Assembly (NCBI GenBank): GCA_003439945.1
Contig: QVRM01002204.1
Coordinates: 327,001 to 391,000 of the forward strand
Reading direction: 5' to 3'
DNA: 64,000 bases
DNA from: Dermanyssus gallinae
Taxonomy: Eukaryota; Arthropoda; Arachnida; Mesostigmata; Dermanyssidae
Shown: positions 1 to 9,599 of the stretch, in pieces
Layout of the letters: every line of letters begins with the position of its first letter
Numbering within the stretch: position 1 is the stretch's first letter
The notes under the pieces: generated by a model
Told to the model about the DNA's origin: nothing
What the model saw: only the letters and a program-made list of their open reading frames with translations
Database searches by the model: none
Translations under genes and position numbers: made by a program

Positions 1-1
1 C

Positions 2-1840
2 CGGAAGACATACACTCAGCAGAAGAAACTATATCTCGAACAACAGGAGGCTATCCTCCTCACACACGCAGAACGAGCTCCATACAAGTGGCTTACACGC
101 GGTGGGCAGACCTCCTGTCCTATTAGCTCTGTCACCCTCGTTGGACATTTCACCGAAATGTTTGCATCGAGTGACACGATCCCCCGCGAATCACCATTGT
201 TCGTTGCTGTTTGGGACGAGGAAACGACAAGACATCAGAGCGAACTTGAGAAGGACTTCACGGTCATGGAAGTTCTGCAGGCTCTTCAAGGGCTGTGCAA
301 CAACAAAGCATCTGGACCGGACGGCGTTCGGAATGAGCACCTTAGAAGCTCGCTTGTACTCGCTCCGTGTTGGACAGCATTGTTCAACGAATGCCTCAAG
401 ACGGGGCTTCTCCCAACACAATGGAGAAATGCGACCTTACTGGTGATCCCAAAGGGCAAAGGTGACCCTACCCACCCCTCGGCCTGGAGAGGCATTGCAA
501 AGAAGAGCGTGTGCTATAAGCTACTGTCGTGCTTGATCACGAAAAGACTAAGCGCCTTCTTGGAGGCCACGAACGTTATACCTGAAGAACAACATGGATT
601 TCGGAAGGGGCGTTCTACGCAAACAGCGTGCAGAATTCTTCTGGATGACGTCAAAGAAACCCTCTCCCGACCAGGGCAGTCTCTGTACGCGGTATTCGTC
701 GACTTCAAAGCCGCCTTTGACTCCGCTCCACGTGATCGTGTGCTCAACATTCTGGCAGAAGTCGGCGTTCCCTCGAAGATGCTGAGCCTCATAAGAGAGA
801 TCTTACAGGAAAACAGGGTGACAATCGACGATGGAGTGTCGGAACTGCCGGCGTTTTCGCAAACAACCGGGTTTGCCCAGGGGGACAATCTGAGTCCACT
901 TCTTTTTTCCGCCCTCTTGAAGGACCTGCCAAAACGAATTCGGGGGTGTAGAGATCTCTTTAAGGTTTTATTATACGCAGACGATTTAGCTATATATGGA
1001 AGTAGCCGTTTCCAGGTCCAACAGGCGCTGGCCAGACTCAACACAGCCGTTACAGAGTTGGGGTTAACAATTAATCTTCGTAAGACGGAGGCACTAAAGT
1101 TCCGTAGAGGGGGCAGGGTCGCGCGTGACGACTCTCTTCATATCGGTAGCTTTTCTCTCGCCTACGTCAATAAGTTCCCTTATCTAGGACTAATCATACC
1201 GTCAAATGGGGTAGGGTTCTCGGCGCATGTTATGGAGAGATGCAGGAAAGCCCTTATAGCGGCATCTTCCATCAGGAGCCCGCACCGCCTGTCCCTCGTC
1301 ACAGCCACTCGCCTCTTCGACCTGAAGATCGCCCCCGTGGCTTCATATGGAGTGGAGTTAATATGGGCGCACCTGACTCCCAGAAACCTCGACCAGCTGA
1401 ATCAGATAAAAGCAGCTTTCCTGAAACGGACTCTGGGACTTCATACGTCAACGCGCAACCGCCTCGTCTTCTTATTAGCAGACTGTCCACTTTTTATAGA
1501 AGACCTAACGCGCCGTTATAACCTCCCGCAAACCACAGCCTTCATCGACTGCATTAGAAAATGGGAGGCAAAATTTTCTGAGCTCGACCCGGAATTTTTC
1601 AGTACCGGAGCGATGAGAAATGCAGAGTGGAAGGGGCCAGAGCGTAGCAACAGGCACGTGATAACACGATTTGCAGTACACGGCTTTCATCACATTTTAT
1701 GTCAACGTGCTGAATTCCATGAACCATGTGAGACTTGTGTATGCCGCCGCTGCGGTGAACACTGCCGAAGATACCATGCCGCAAAATGCAATCTTGTGCA
1801 ATCTTTAAATGAATTAGCCCGTCATTGTGGGGCCTTGTAG
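2..1840 (+). CDS. Non-LTR retrotransposon ORF2 C-terminal part: reverse transcriptase plus zinc knuckle (5' end outside window)
   Basis: This is the polymerase of a non-LTR (LINE) retrotransposon, which copies element RNA into DNA at the target site. The frame is open from base 2 to the TAG at 1838-1840, so the true start lies upstream of the window; the ATG at 158 is internal. RT motifs appear in order: motif A as FVDFKAAFDSAPR (about 690), motif B as GFAQGDNLSPLLF (about 870), motif C as YADD (about 974), then a thumb region. Near the end (1742-1790) is a CX2CX7HX3C zinc knuckle. The protein aligns along its whole length with the RT part of the frame ending at 9403 but is clearly divergent, so this is a second family of the same clade. 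No stop or frameshift interrupts the visible part. The clade could not be named. Downstream is AT-rich sequence. Confidence 0.88.
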   Translation, partial: RKTYTQQKKLYLEQQEAILLTHAERAPYKWLTRGGQTSCPISSVTLVGHFTEMFASSDTIPRESPLFVAVWDEETTRHQSELEKDFTVMEVLQALQGLCNNKASGPDGVRNEHLRSSLVLAPCWTALFNECLKTGLLPTQWRNATLLVIPKGKGDPTHPSAWRGIAKKSVCYKLLSCLITKRLSAFLEATNVIPEEQHGFRKGRSTQTACRILLDDVKETLSRPGQSLYAVFVDFKAAFDSAPRDRVLNILAEVGVPSKMLSLIREILQENRVTIDDGVSELPAFSQTTGFAQGDNLSPLLFSALLKDLPKRIRGCRDLFKVLLYADDLAIYGSSRFQVQQALARLNTAVTELGLTINLRKTEALKFRRGGRVARDDSLHIGSFSLAYVNKFPYLGLIIPSNGVGFSAHVMERCRKALIAASSIRSPHRLSLVTATRLFDLKIAPVASYGVELIWAHLTPRNLDQLNQIKAAFLKRTLGLHTSTRNRLVFLLADCPLFIEDLTRRYNLPQTTAFIDCIRKWEAKFSELDPEFFSTGAMRNAEWKGPERSNRHVITRFAVHGFHHILCQRAEFHEPCETCVCRRCGEHCRRYHAAKCNLVQSLNELARHCGAL

Positions 1841-2149
1841 CTTATATATTGTATATATATATAGATATATATGTATGCGTATGTATATGTTTATATATGT
1901 GTGTATATATGTGTATGTGCATGTATCCATACATATGCAGATCACCCGGTGATAGTCTTGACTCACTGTCGTTATAGTTGTTAAAGAGATGTATTTGTGA
2001 TTATAATCGCTACTCAACCTGAGTGAATAAATATGAAATGTATAATAGCAATTGTGATACTTGCACATTTTATTAACAATAAACCATCAATTTGTGTAAA
2101 TATGTCTTTGTATTTTTTGTTATAGCTTTAAAGTTAACAGCATTTTACA
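1841..2149. other. AT-rich intergenic stretch
   Basis: This holds TA/TG-rich low-complexity sequence, densest at 1841-1925, and no recognisable gene. It may include the 3' untranslated tail of the LINE that ends at 1840. Confidence 0.5.
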
Positions 2150-2289
2150 TCGTTCCGGTGAACACGCGTTTGTGGCACTTTTGGTTATCTCCCTTTTTAA
2201 AATAATGTTTTTGTCGGGCAAACGTGTTTTCTAACGGAGCGGGGACTACAGGCTCCGTGTTCTCGTCTGCAACGCTAAAGCATTTGTGT

Positions 2290-2332
<43 letters not shown>

Positions 2333-2340
2333 TAACATGT

Positions 2341-2382
<42 letters not shown>

Positions 2383-2515
2383 TGCACAAGTGCCTTAGCG
2401 TGGAGATTATGAAACCTGCGGTCTCCACTCCGTTAGAAAATTTGTTTGCCCGACAAACGTTGATCTGGAAGAGGGGGATAAGCTATGGGAGCCACAAATG
2501 CGTGAATGCAGGAAT
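2150..2515. repeat. Imperfect inverted repeat (foldback) around (TA)n tracts
   Basis: The left arm (about 2150-2295), reverse-complemented, matches the right arm (about 2383-2515). Shared landmarks include CTCCGTTAGAAAA, TTTGCCCGACAAA and GCCACAAA-GCGTG. The arms flank two long TA tracts separated by a short unique piece. This is a roughly 365-bp foldback structure, probably a MITE or hairpin-forming repeat. The right arm overlaps the start of the frame at 2506. Confidence 0.7.
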
Positions 2516-3201
2516 GTATACGAAAAACACTCTCAGACTCACATATGAACAATGTGGGCATTTATGTGCTGTGTTGCCGATCCTTACATCAGGGTAAGGA
2601 GCAGATCAACGACTACCTAACGCGCACAAAGGAAGGCCGCTACGAAATGTGCAACACGTTTACTCGTGTCCTGAGAGAGATCGAAAATACTTCAGCTTCA
2701 GTCTCCAGCCTAAGCAGTATCAGCTACTTTCACTATGAAACCGCATCAGTGATAGGTGAGAAACTAAACAATCTAATGGAGCTCGTCGAGGTGTCGATCA
2801 TCAGTGTTCAAAAAGAAGAAAAATTGAAACTTGCTAAAAACTACAGTATTTATTTTTGGTATGGCGGTGAAAAGTATCGGCTGTCGACTGAAAAACGGGT
2901 TATTCCACTAAAATGGGAGCGAGGCTTTCCAAAGGGAGCGATACTGGTGAAATCAGATAAATCAGAACGTCTCGCCTCGCTACAGGCGTCGATAAACATC
3001 TCGTGGGTACTGCCGCCCTCCTTGAAAGCGAAAGAAATAGTGAGTGTAAAGCACGTTTATGATCAGGATAGACTTCTGTTCCAATTGAGCACGGCGTCAT
3101 GCTACTCGGCCCTCATTCATGTTCGATGGATTCATCGCTATTGGGAGAATCCTGACCTAATAAGTGACACTTCCTCAGAGTCAGAGTGCGACTATTTCTA
3201 A
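2506..3201 (+). CDS. Hypothetical protein, 231 residues, unrecognised
   Basis: This is an uninterrupted frame ending with TAA at 3199-3201. I do not recognise the family. The first ATG (2506) lies in the right arm of a foldback repeat. The second ATG (2545), or a splice acceptor near 2591-2593 (CAG before GGTAAGG), is therefore a more plausible beginning, and the frame could be one exon. The composition looks protein-like: mixed charged and hydrophobic residues, a YFWYGGEKYRLS stretch in the middle, and an acidic Ser-rich C-terminus (DTSSESECDYF). I see no signal peptide, membrane segment or catalytic motif. It could be a captured host exon, a transposon-encoded accessory protein, or an unusually long chance frame. 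Confidence 0.35.
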   Translation: MQECIRKTLSDSHMNNVGIYVLCCRSLHQGKEQINDYLTRTKEGRYEMCNTFTRVLREIENTSASVSSLSSISYFHYETASVIGEKLNNLMELVEVSIISVQKEEKLKLAKNYSIYFWYGGEKYRLSTEKRVIPLKWERGFPKGAILVKSDKSERLASLQASINISWVLPPSLKAKEIVSVKHVYDQDRLLFQLSTASCYSALIHVRWIHRYWENPDLISDTSSESECDYF

Positions 3202-5139
3202 GAACGTTAATAAATGTGTAATGGCTCATTATGATTGTTTTTCTTGGGATTGAGGCGTTACTGTTCAATTTACGGAAACCAATCTTGCCTGATACTATAG
3301 CCACCTTACGATTCTAAGACTGTATTAATGTAGGTTAGCATTGATCAGCATATTCCTTGAAGTACGTATATTCTAGCCCATAGGCATGTTAGCTGCGTCA
3401 CAACCGTAGAAGAGTAGAAGAGGCTTCATGCATCTACCACACAGAGCATGCTTCGATCGAGTAAGGCGTGTGCAGCCTAGATGCAAGGGACCAGATGGTA
3501 CATATACAAAATGCGGTGTACGGCTAAGTGATATGAAAGTGCACCGTTTGTGCTCTGTCAGACTAATTTGTGTGCCATGCCATCACTGCACATTTCCTGG
3601 CACGTTAACTTTATCCGGGACATCTAGACTAATTAATCATTCCAGCTATCGTCTAGTTCTGTCTTTCATCCGACGCAATCGCGCTTGGTTTAGCTCCGTG
3701 AAGCGAAACGTGCAAGTACCTGAGGCATGTAAAAGGCTGACCAATTGCACTCGACGGCCCTAGCTGTAGGAAGTCCGACACGAAAAGTGAACACTTCAAA
3801 GGCGCCGTGTTTAACTCGGACGTTACACGAATGCCTATTAAACTCTTGCCATAACATTTTAAACTGAAAAGTATTACAGGAAGAAGAATTTCATAGCGAC
3901 CACATAGCAATCCACGTGAGTACGGGCGTGGCAACAATTCTTTTAAACCCGCATCTCCACAACAGACTCCAGAAAGCCGAGCAGCTCATCAGGGCCAGAA
4001 AACCCGTTGGCTAGTGCGGCGGGCTTCAAGAGGCTCCTGGAGACGGCGTACGAGGCCTTGCCTGGCAGTAGCACACAACCAGAACGCCGCGGATACGCCG
4101 AAACACTAGTTTACTGCCGCGCCCGGAGATCTGCGCCCAAAGATAACGCTGCCCGACACTATGGAGTTAAGTACAGGAGGCTGCTTCCTACTCGGCTCCC
4201 TGCCCCAAATTATTCCTACTCGGAGCAAGGGAGAACATCGCAGAGGCACGCCTACGGGACTTTGAAGTGAGGAACGGCCTGTTTTCAGGCGCTCAACACG
4301 CATTAAGTAAGGGCCACCTTAATATTTACGCCCTGACGCGGATCTAAACGCAGCCTTGAACCTTGAAGACGAGATTTCTATCTCACCACGACAATACTTG
4401 GATGTCAGAAACTTTTAACAGGCCTTCACAGAAAGAAGTTGGTGATTATTAATGTCATACTATATGCTGTTATCGTCTGCGTACAATATGACTCTAATCA
4501 TAGATTCCGGGTCCTTTTCTGTCCTTTGGGCGCAGCCGGAAACAACAAGAAACGTACGTTGTCAACCTGTACCAGGTCCATCGTTTGCGAGAAAATGAAA
4601 AGCTCTGCCACCTCGTCGTCGCTGTTAATGCTGCTACGTAGAGGATCGTCACTATGAGTATAAGCACCTCCTGCAAGACGCAGTTTCGCTGAGTTATTTG
4701 AATTTACTTAGCCTGACCTGGTTAGTTGGATGTACCTTGAAGTCCACCACCATGAGGGATTTGCGGGCGGATTCTGTTGAACGCTCCCTTTCACTTACGC
4801 GGTATTGTCCAGTGTGTGGGCACTCAATGGACAGGATCGCCAAGCACGAGCTATAATAATAAGGCTCTTTTGATGCGTTAATTTACGAAACCCGTCTAGT
4901 CTGGCTACCTTCCTACTCCCTAAGTTTCAATAGTCTGGTTGACCTCGCGTATAGGAAAGTTCTACACGAGCCTTCCACGCCCAGACACTCCATCATCTCG
5001 TTCATTACAGTGATAGAAAGTCATGTCATGCATCATATCCACTATCACGTTGCAAACGTTCTGGCCGGTCATAACAGCACGCACAACGTTATTATCCGAA
5101 GTAAAAACCTAAAACTTCACAAGTTACGGCAAAGATTTC
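3202..5139. other. Gene-poor stretch with no recognised element
   Basis: I see only short frames, the longest about 111 residues at 3428-3763, with no family resemblance. A GC-richer piece at about 3960-4320 looks unlike its surroundings and may be an old retroelement fragment, but no motif supports that. Confidence 0.4.
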
Positions 5140-5693
5140 TGTATGATTATTGAACCGCTTTTGACACTGCTCTGGACAATGATGTATTCCAGAAGCTCGC
5201 CAATGCAGAAGTTGGCCCCAAGATACTAACTCTAATTGCTAGAATTCTCCAAGCAAACCCGATAATTTTTGACGATTTGATTTGTGAGCATGAGCCCGTT
5301 ATCCAGCTCACAGGTTAATGCGCAGGGTGACAATCTTAGCTTTCAGCTTGTTTTACCCTTTTCAGCGATCTGCCGCCAATAATTCACAAGGAACACGATA
5401 CGGTCGGCATCGTACTATATGCTGACAATATAGTCATGTTCAATCGTGACAAGTTGGGAGTCGCAGAGAAGCATACGCACCCTGGAGGGGTACTGCTATG
5501 GCCTTCAGATTAACGCCGGGAAAACCAAAAACATCAAATTTAAACCTGGAGGACCGCTTGCCCGTTCTGATCGTTTGAAGCTCAGTACTGGTGTAGTCGA
5601 ATTTGTTAACACCTTCTGCTACCTTGGGGTTAACGTTTCGGTAAAGGTTACAGCCCTCGGACAACGCATCGCCAAACGGGTGCCAACTTACTG
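5140..5693 (+). pseudogene. Decayed APE-type LINE reverse transcriptase fragment
   Basis: In shifting frames the sequence reads like the RT of the LINE ending at 9403. There is a TAFDTALDNDVF motif A remnant near 5157 and an ANPIIFDD stretch near 5255. A motif B remnant with GDNLSFQL lies near 5325, and a YADD equivalent degraded to YADN near 5418. The tail at 5500-5640 (INAGKTKNIKF, then FVNTFCYLGV) matches INVSKTKAMKF and FVSEFTYLGV of the intact copy. Several stops and frameshifts show it is dead. It ends abruptly where R2-like sequence begins at about 5700. Confidence 0.75.
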
Positions 5694-5701
5694 ATGACTT
5701 T

Positions 5702-6905
5702 CGCCTTATGGGTTTAGCCTTTGCGGAAGATCTCATCCTCCTAGCATCCACCAAATCTACTCTCCAACTGCTCCTTAATATTGCAGACCCCCTTTTGAAA
5801 TCCCGAGGCTTTGAAATTAAAAAATCTCCCACCTATTTGATAGGAAGGAAGGTAAATGTTTTATTAATACCGTACCAGAATTTAACGTTGAAGATCGGCA
5901 ATTGCCGGCTAAAGGTATGAGCGATCGATGAAGATATCTGGAAATCGACTTTGACAGCAATGGCAGAGTTGACTCCACCAAGGATATACTCCTTAATTTA
6001 CTCAACAGACTCACGATAGCTCCCCTTAAACCCCACTAAAGACTCATATTTTTGAAAAACTTTGTCATTCCCTGCCTCCTATGTACACTGGTCATTGGTT
6101 CCAGACCATCTCACGCACTCCCGATCGACCTAGAAAAGTTGCTAAGTCGAAATAGCTTAAGCTCGAAAACTCGGTGCCGAACGCCTGTACACGCACACAG
6201 CACACGGCGGTCTGGACATCCCCTGCTTCCAAACATTTATCCCCAAACTCCGCCTCTCCCGTCTGACAGCACTACAACACTCCACGCACCCTGGGGTCCA
6301 ATGGATACTAACCACCGAGCACTTCATGAGAGACATTGCGAAAACAAGACTTCTTTGCGAGCGCTTGGGAACCTTTATTGAGACCGCTACACAAGAGACC
6401 GAATACTGGTCTCAACAACTACACAACACGTTCGGTGGGGCCTAATTTAAAAAAATACACAGAACGCCCTTTGTACATTACTGGATTGAGGGTATGCCCT
6501 ACCTATCTGGTGAGGAGTAAATAAACCTACTAAAGCTCAGTATCAACGCACTACCAACGTGTGCCAGATTGGCCAGGGGACGCCCGGGCTACAATAAACG
6601 TTGTAGGCACGGGTGTCATGCGCCTGAGACGTTGGCTCATGTCGCTCAGATGTGCGATACAACACACAAACAAACTATAGAGAGACATGACGACGTCTGT
6701 GATCGCGTGGCGCGTCTTCTTCGCGAGAAGGGTCATGAGGTGGTTCGTGAGCGAGTATTCCGTCGACCGGGCGCACCGGGTCTAAAGCCCGACCTCGTAA
6801 TAACAACACCTACCGAGGTCTGGGTTTTAGATGCCGAGGTTTGCGGCCCGAACAGGGATCTCGCAAAAGCGCGACAGGACAAGATCACCAAATATAAATA
6901 TCGTA
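5702..6905 (+). pseudogene. R2/NeSL-like retrotransposon 3' portion: decayed RT, zinc knuckle and restriction-like endonuclease
   Basis: The fragment starts in the RT catalytic region, where FAEDLILLAST (about 5717) replaces the usual F/YADD. It continues through a thumb-like region with several frameshifts (5830-6500). It then enters a clean frame carrying a CCHC knuckle (CX3CX7HX4C, 6602-6655) and the restriction-like endonuclease signature KPD-X12-D (6785-6834), followed by KITKY. Order and spacing are typical of R2/NeSL-type elements with a C-terminal nuclease. It is cut at about 6896-6905, where another LINE begins. The copy at 23880-24660 continues past this point, which proves truncation here. 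No rDNA is adjacent, so this is either a non-rDNA relative or a displaced copy. Confidence 0.8.
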
Positions 6906-9403
6906 GTAGTGGCAGCCGGGACTCTGTTGAAGATATCTTAGAAAAGATTGGTCGCGCCGTTGCGACTATTCCAACTGGTGTACCAGCTCTTTTGGCCGGA
7001 GACTTGAACTGTAGGCTTGACACTGCTGCGTCGTCCCGGACAATCGGCGTTCGCCAAGCGCTAGAGGAGTATGGATTCTGGATATGTACTACTCCGTCGC
7101 CGCCAACGTTTTACTCTGACGGAGGTGGACCTGGCGATAATCCGCAGAGGGGTGGGTCCTCTACAATCGATATATTCGCTTACTCAGGTCCTGAGGGAGA
7201 CATCGAATATGGCGGACAAGTGATTGGCCTTGTAATTACCGGATTTAAGAAGCATGTACCAGTTTCTTTAACAGTTAAAGTTAAAGATGGAGGTGGGAGC
7301 GCTAGTACGCCGAGACGCCAGGGGCTCGGAAAATGCATCGACGTAAACAAATTACGCATGAAACTTTGCGCTTGGCATCCCAATCAACTACTAGAAGTGC
7401 CGCCAAGTCTGCTCTCCGACATGCTGACAGCACCGATGCGCTCCTCTACATATAGGCGTACTCTGAGGGGAAGTCGGTCACCTGAGTGGTTCGACTCATA
7501 CTGCTACCGTGTGAGAGCTTATGTTATTCAGGCTCTCATTCTGTCCCGAGAACACCCAGAGATGAGAGACTTTTATTGTAGACATCGTCGCTGGTACCGA
7601 CAGCTAATAGAATTCAAGAAAATCTTGTTCGCCAAGGAAAGTGAAAATTGTATGATTCGAAGAGCCAGGTTTGAGCCTCACTGCGCCCTTAAAAGGAACT
7701 TTACGTTCTCTAGTTGTCCAGTTGCCTCCGACCGTCTGTGCCAACACTTCATCGACGCATTCACAACAACAGATAGCACCCCAGGGATCATCCCGTTATC
7801 GTGTGAATTATCGGATGAATACGAGAGTCTACTATCCCAGCAGATAGATGCTCCGTTCTCTCTTATGGAAGTTCAAAGTGCGATCGAAAAGTTGAAGAAT
7901 AACAAGGCCTTCGGACCCGACCTTGTCCGGAATGAACATATAAGGGCGGCGGTCCTCCTAACGCCGTTTTGGACGGCACTCTTTGACAAGTGCTTGGAAA
8001 CAGATGAAATTCCAGCAATCTGGTCGGAATGCTTGCTAAAGGTCATCCCCAAAGGCAAAGGTGACCCGCTTTGTCCATCCTCTTGGCGAGGCATTGCAAA
8101 GAAAAGCTGCATCTACAAAATATTGTCATGCCTCCTAGCACGCCGGCTTAGCTTCTATCTCGAAGCAAGGGGAATCATCCCTCCGGAACAGCATGGATTT
8201 CGCGCGAGACATTCGACAATGACCGCATCCCACCGCTCGGTCACCGTCAAGCACCAAGCACTGTACGCTGTGTTTGTAGACTACAAAGCGGCGTTTGACA
8301 CTGCCCCCAGGGATATTGTCATGGAGAAGCTAGCCGCCGCGGGTGTGGGCCCACGAGTTTTGGGGATACTGGCAGCTATCCTGAAGGCAAACCCAGTCAT
8401 TCTAGATGACGGCATTCAGGAATACCAGCCTTTCCTACAAACCACCGGCTATCCCCAGGGTGATAATCTCAGCCCGCTCTTATTCTCAGTCTTACTCAGT
8501 GATCTTCCGGGCCTTATCAATGACCACTACCCCTGTGTCCGCATAACTCTCTATGCCGATGACCTGGTGGTATATAGTAGAGTGTTCATGGATCTAAAAA
8601 GGTCCCTGAGGCTGCTGGAGACATACAGCAAGCAAAATGGTTTAACAATTAACGTATCGAAGACAAAAGCTATGAAATTCAGATCCGGGGGACCCCTGAG
8701 GAAAAGTGATAGGCTCAGCTTGGGCGGTGTCTCTGTAGAATTTGTCTCGGAGTTTACTTACCTGGGTGTTAAACTAACGCCAAGCGGCACCTCTTTCGCA
8801 GCTCACATATCTCAGCGAATTAATAGCAGCATTGTCGCCATGACCTCAATCTCGGCTCCACAGAAGCTCTCAGTAAAAACAGCTTTAATACTGTTTAATC
8901 TGAAGGTGGCCTCGGTGGCATCTTATGGTATCACATTAATTTGGGAACACCTATCCGCTCAGCAGCTTAGCGCTCTCGACACGGTGAAGGCAACGTTTCT
9001 TAAGAGAGTTGTGGGCCTCCCTAGAAATGCTCAAAACAGGCTAACTTATAGTCTGTCGAGGACCACGCCGTTCATCGAGGACATGGTAAACCGCTTTCAA
9101 CTTCCGACCACCGCCTCACTGCGAGAGTTCCGTAGGCACTTCAAGCAGAAAATGAGGGAAGTACCAGAAGCCTTCTACAAAACACCGGCAATGTTGGACA
9201 ATACATGGATGGAACCGCTCTTCGAGCAACGACACGTTCTCACCCGCTACTCCGTCCATGGGTTCCACCACAAACTGTGCCACCGCAGTGGGTTCCATAA
9301 CCCTTCTGATGAGTGTTGCTGCAAATTTTGCGGCCTTGTATGCACCAAATATCATCATGAAACATGTCGGTCTGCGCCAGCTATCTGGGCGTTAGGTCGC
9401 TGA
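6569..9403 (+). CDS. Chimeric LINE frame: R2-like endonuclease remnant fused to APE-endonuclease C-terminus and reverse transcriptase
   Basis: This is a 944-codon open frame with no ATG at its beginning (first codon TTG); it simply continues from upstream R2-like sequence. Residues 1-109 are the zinc knuckle (C12, C16, H24, C29) and the PD-X12-D endonuclease core (D75, D88) of the R2-like element. From about residue 110 the sequence is a different LINE whose APE endonuclease lacks its N-terminal half but keeps GDLN (144-147), a STIDIF motif and KKHVPV. RT follows, with FVDYKAAFD near 567, QTTGYPQGDNLSPLLF and YADD near 662. The C-terminal CX2CX7HX3C knuckle is near 9317-9365. Stop is TGA at 9401-9403. 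The fusion is best explained by a 5'-truncated LINE insertion that happened to stay in frame. A functional protein is doubtful. Confidence 0.82.
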   Translation: MARGRPGYNKRCRHGCHAPETLAHVAQMCDTTHKQTIERHDDVCDRVARLLREKGHEVVRERVFRRPGAPGLKPDLVITTPTEVWVLDAEVCGPNRDLAKARQDKITKYKYRSSGSRDSVEDILEKIGRAVATIPTGVPALLAGDLNCRLDTAASSRTIGVRQALEEYGFWICTTPSPPTFYSDGGGPGDNPQRGGSSTIDIFAYSGPEGDIEYGGQVIGLVITGFKKHVPVSLTVKVKDGGGSASTPRRQGLGKCIDVNKLRMKLCAWHPNQLLEVPPSLLSDMLTAPMRSSTYRRTLRGSRSPEWFDSYCYRVRAYVIQALILSREHPEMRDFYCRHRRWYRQLIEFKKILFAKESENCMIRRARFEPHCALKRNFTFSSCPVASDRLCQHFIDAFTTTDSTPGIIPLSCELSDEYESLLSQQIDAPFSLMEVQSAIEKLKNNKAFGPDLVRNEHIRAAVLLTPFWTALFDKCLETDEIPAIWSECLLKVIPKGKGDPLCPSSWRGIAKKSCIYKILSCLLARRLSFYLEARGIIPPEQHGFRARHSTMTASHRSVTVKHQALYAVFVDYKAAFDTAPRDIVMEKLAAAGVGPRVLGILAAILKANPVILDDGIQEYQPFLQTTGYPQGDNLSPLLFSVLLSDLPGLINDHYPCVRITLYADDLVVYSRVFMDLKRSLRLLETYSKQNGLTINVSKTKAMKFRSGGPLRKSDRLSLGGVSVEFVSEFTYLGVKLTPSGTSFAAHISQRINSSIVAMTSISAPQKLSVKTALILFNLKVASVASYGITLIWEHLSAQQLSALDTVKATFLKRVVGLPRNAQNRLTYSLSRTTPFIEDMVNRFQLPTTASLREFRRHFKQKMREVPEAFYKTPAMLDNTWMEPLFEQRHVLTRYSVHGFHHKLCHRSGFHNPSDECCCKFCGLVCTKYHHETCRSAPAIWALGR

Positions 9404-9510
9404 CATCTTCTTGAGATGCTTGATTAATGAATACGTGTAATGTAATATAATCAACAATACCGAAAGGTGATGTAATAATAAATAATAAAATATGAATATC
9501 TTCTATTTGG
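9404..9510 (+). other. 3' tail of the APE-type LINE
   Basis: This is the short AT-rich sequence following the RT stop. It ends in an AATAATAAATAATAAAATATG tract, consistent with the 3' UTR and A-rich tail of the retrotransposon. The exact end is not marked by a visible target-site duplication. Confidence 0.45.
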
Positions 9511-9599
9511 CGCCATGACTTTGGTTTGCATTGGCATTATTGCCAATCGACGCTATCTATATCCGCGCTGCTTAACGGACGCTGCTATCCTACATTAGG

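Noticed and set aside
2224..2428. Tyr-Ile repeat frames through TA tracts (also 14.5, 16.2 and 46.1 kb)
   Set aside because: They are translations of TA microsatellites with no coding support.
3428..3763. 111-residue frame as a small gene
   Set aside because: Its length is compatible with chance, it has no recognisable motif and the neighbourhood is featureless.
5702..6905. R2 element in an rDNA array
   Set aside because: The nuclease and knuckle are R2/NeSL-like, but no 28S rRNA sequence flanks either copy.
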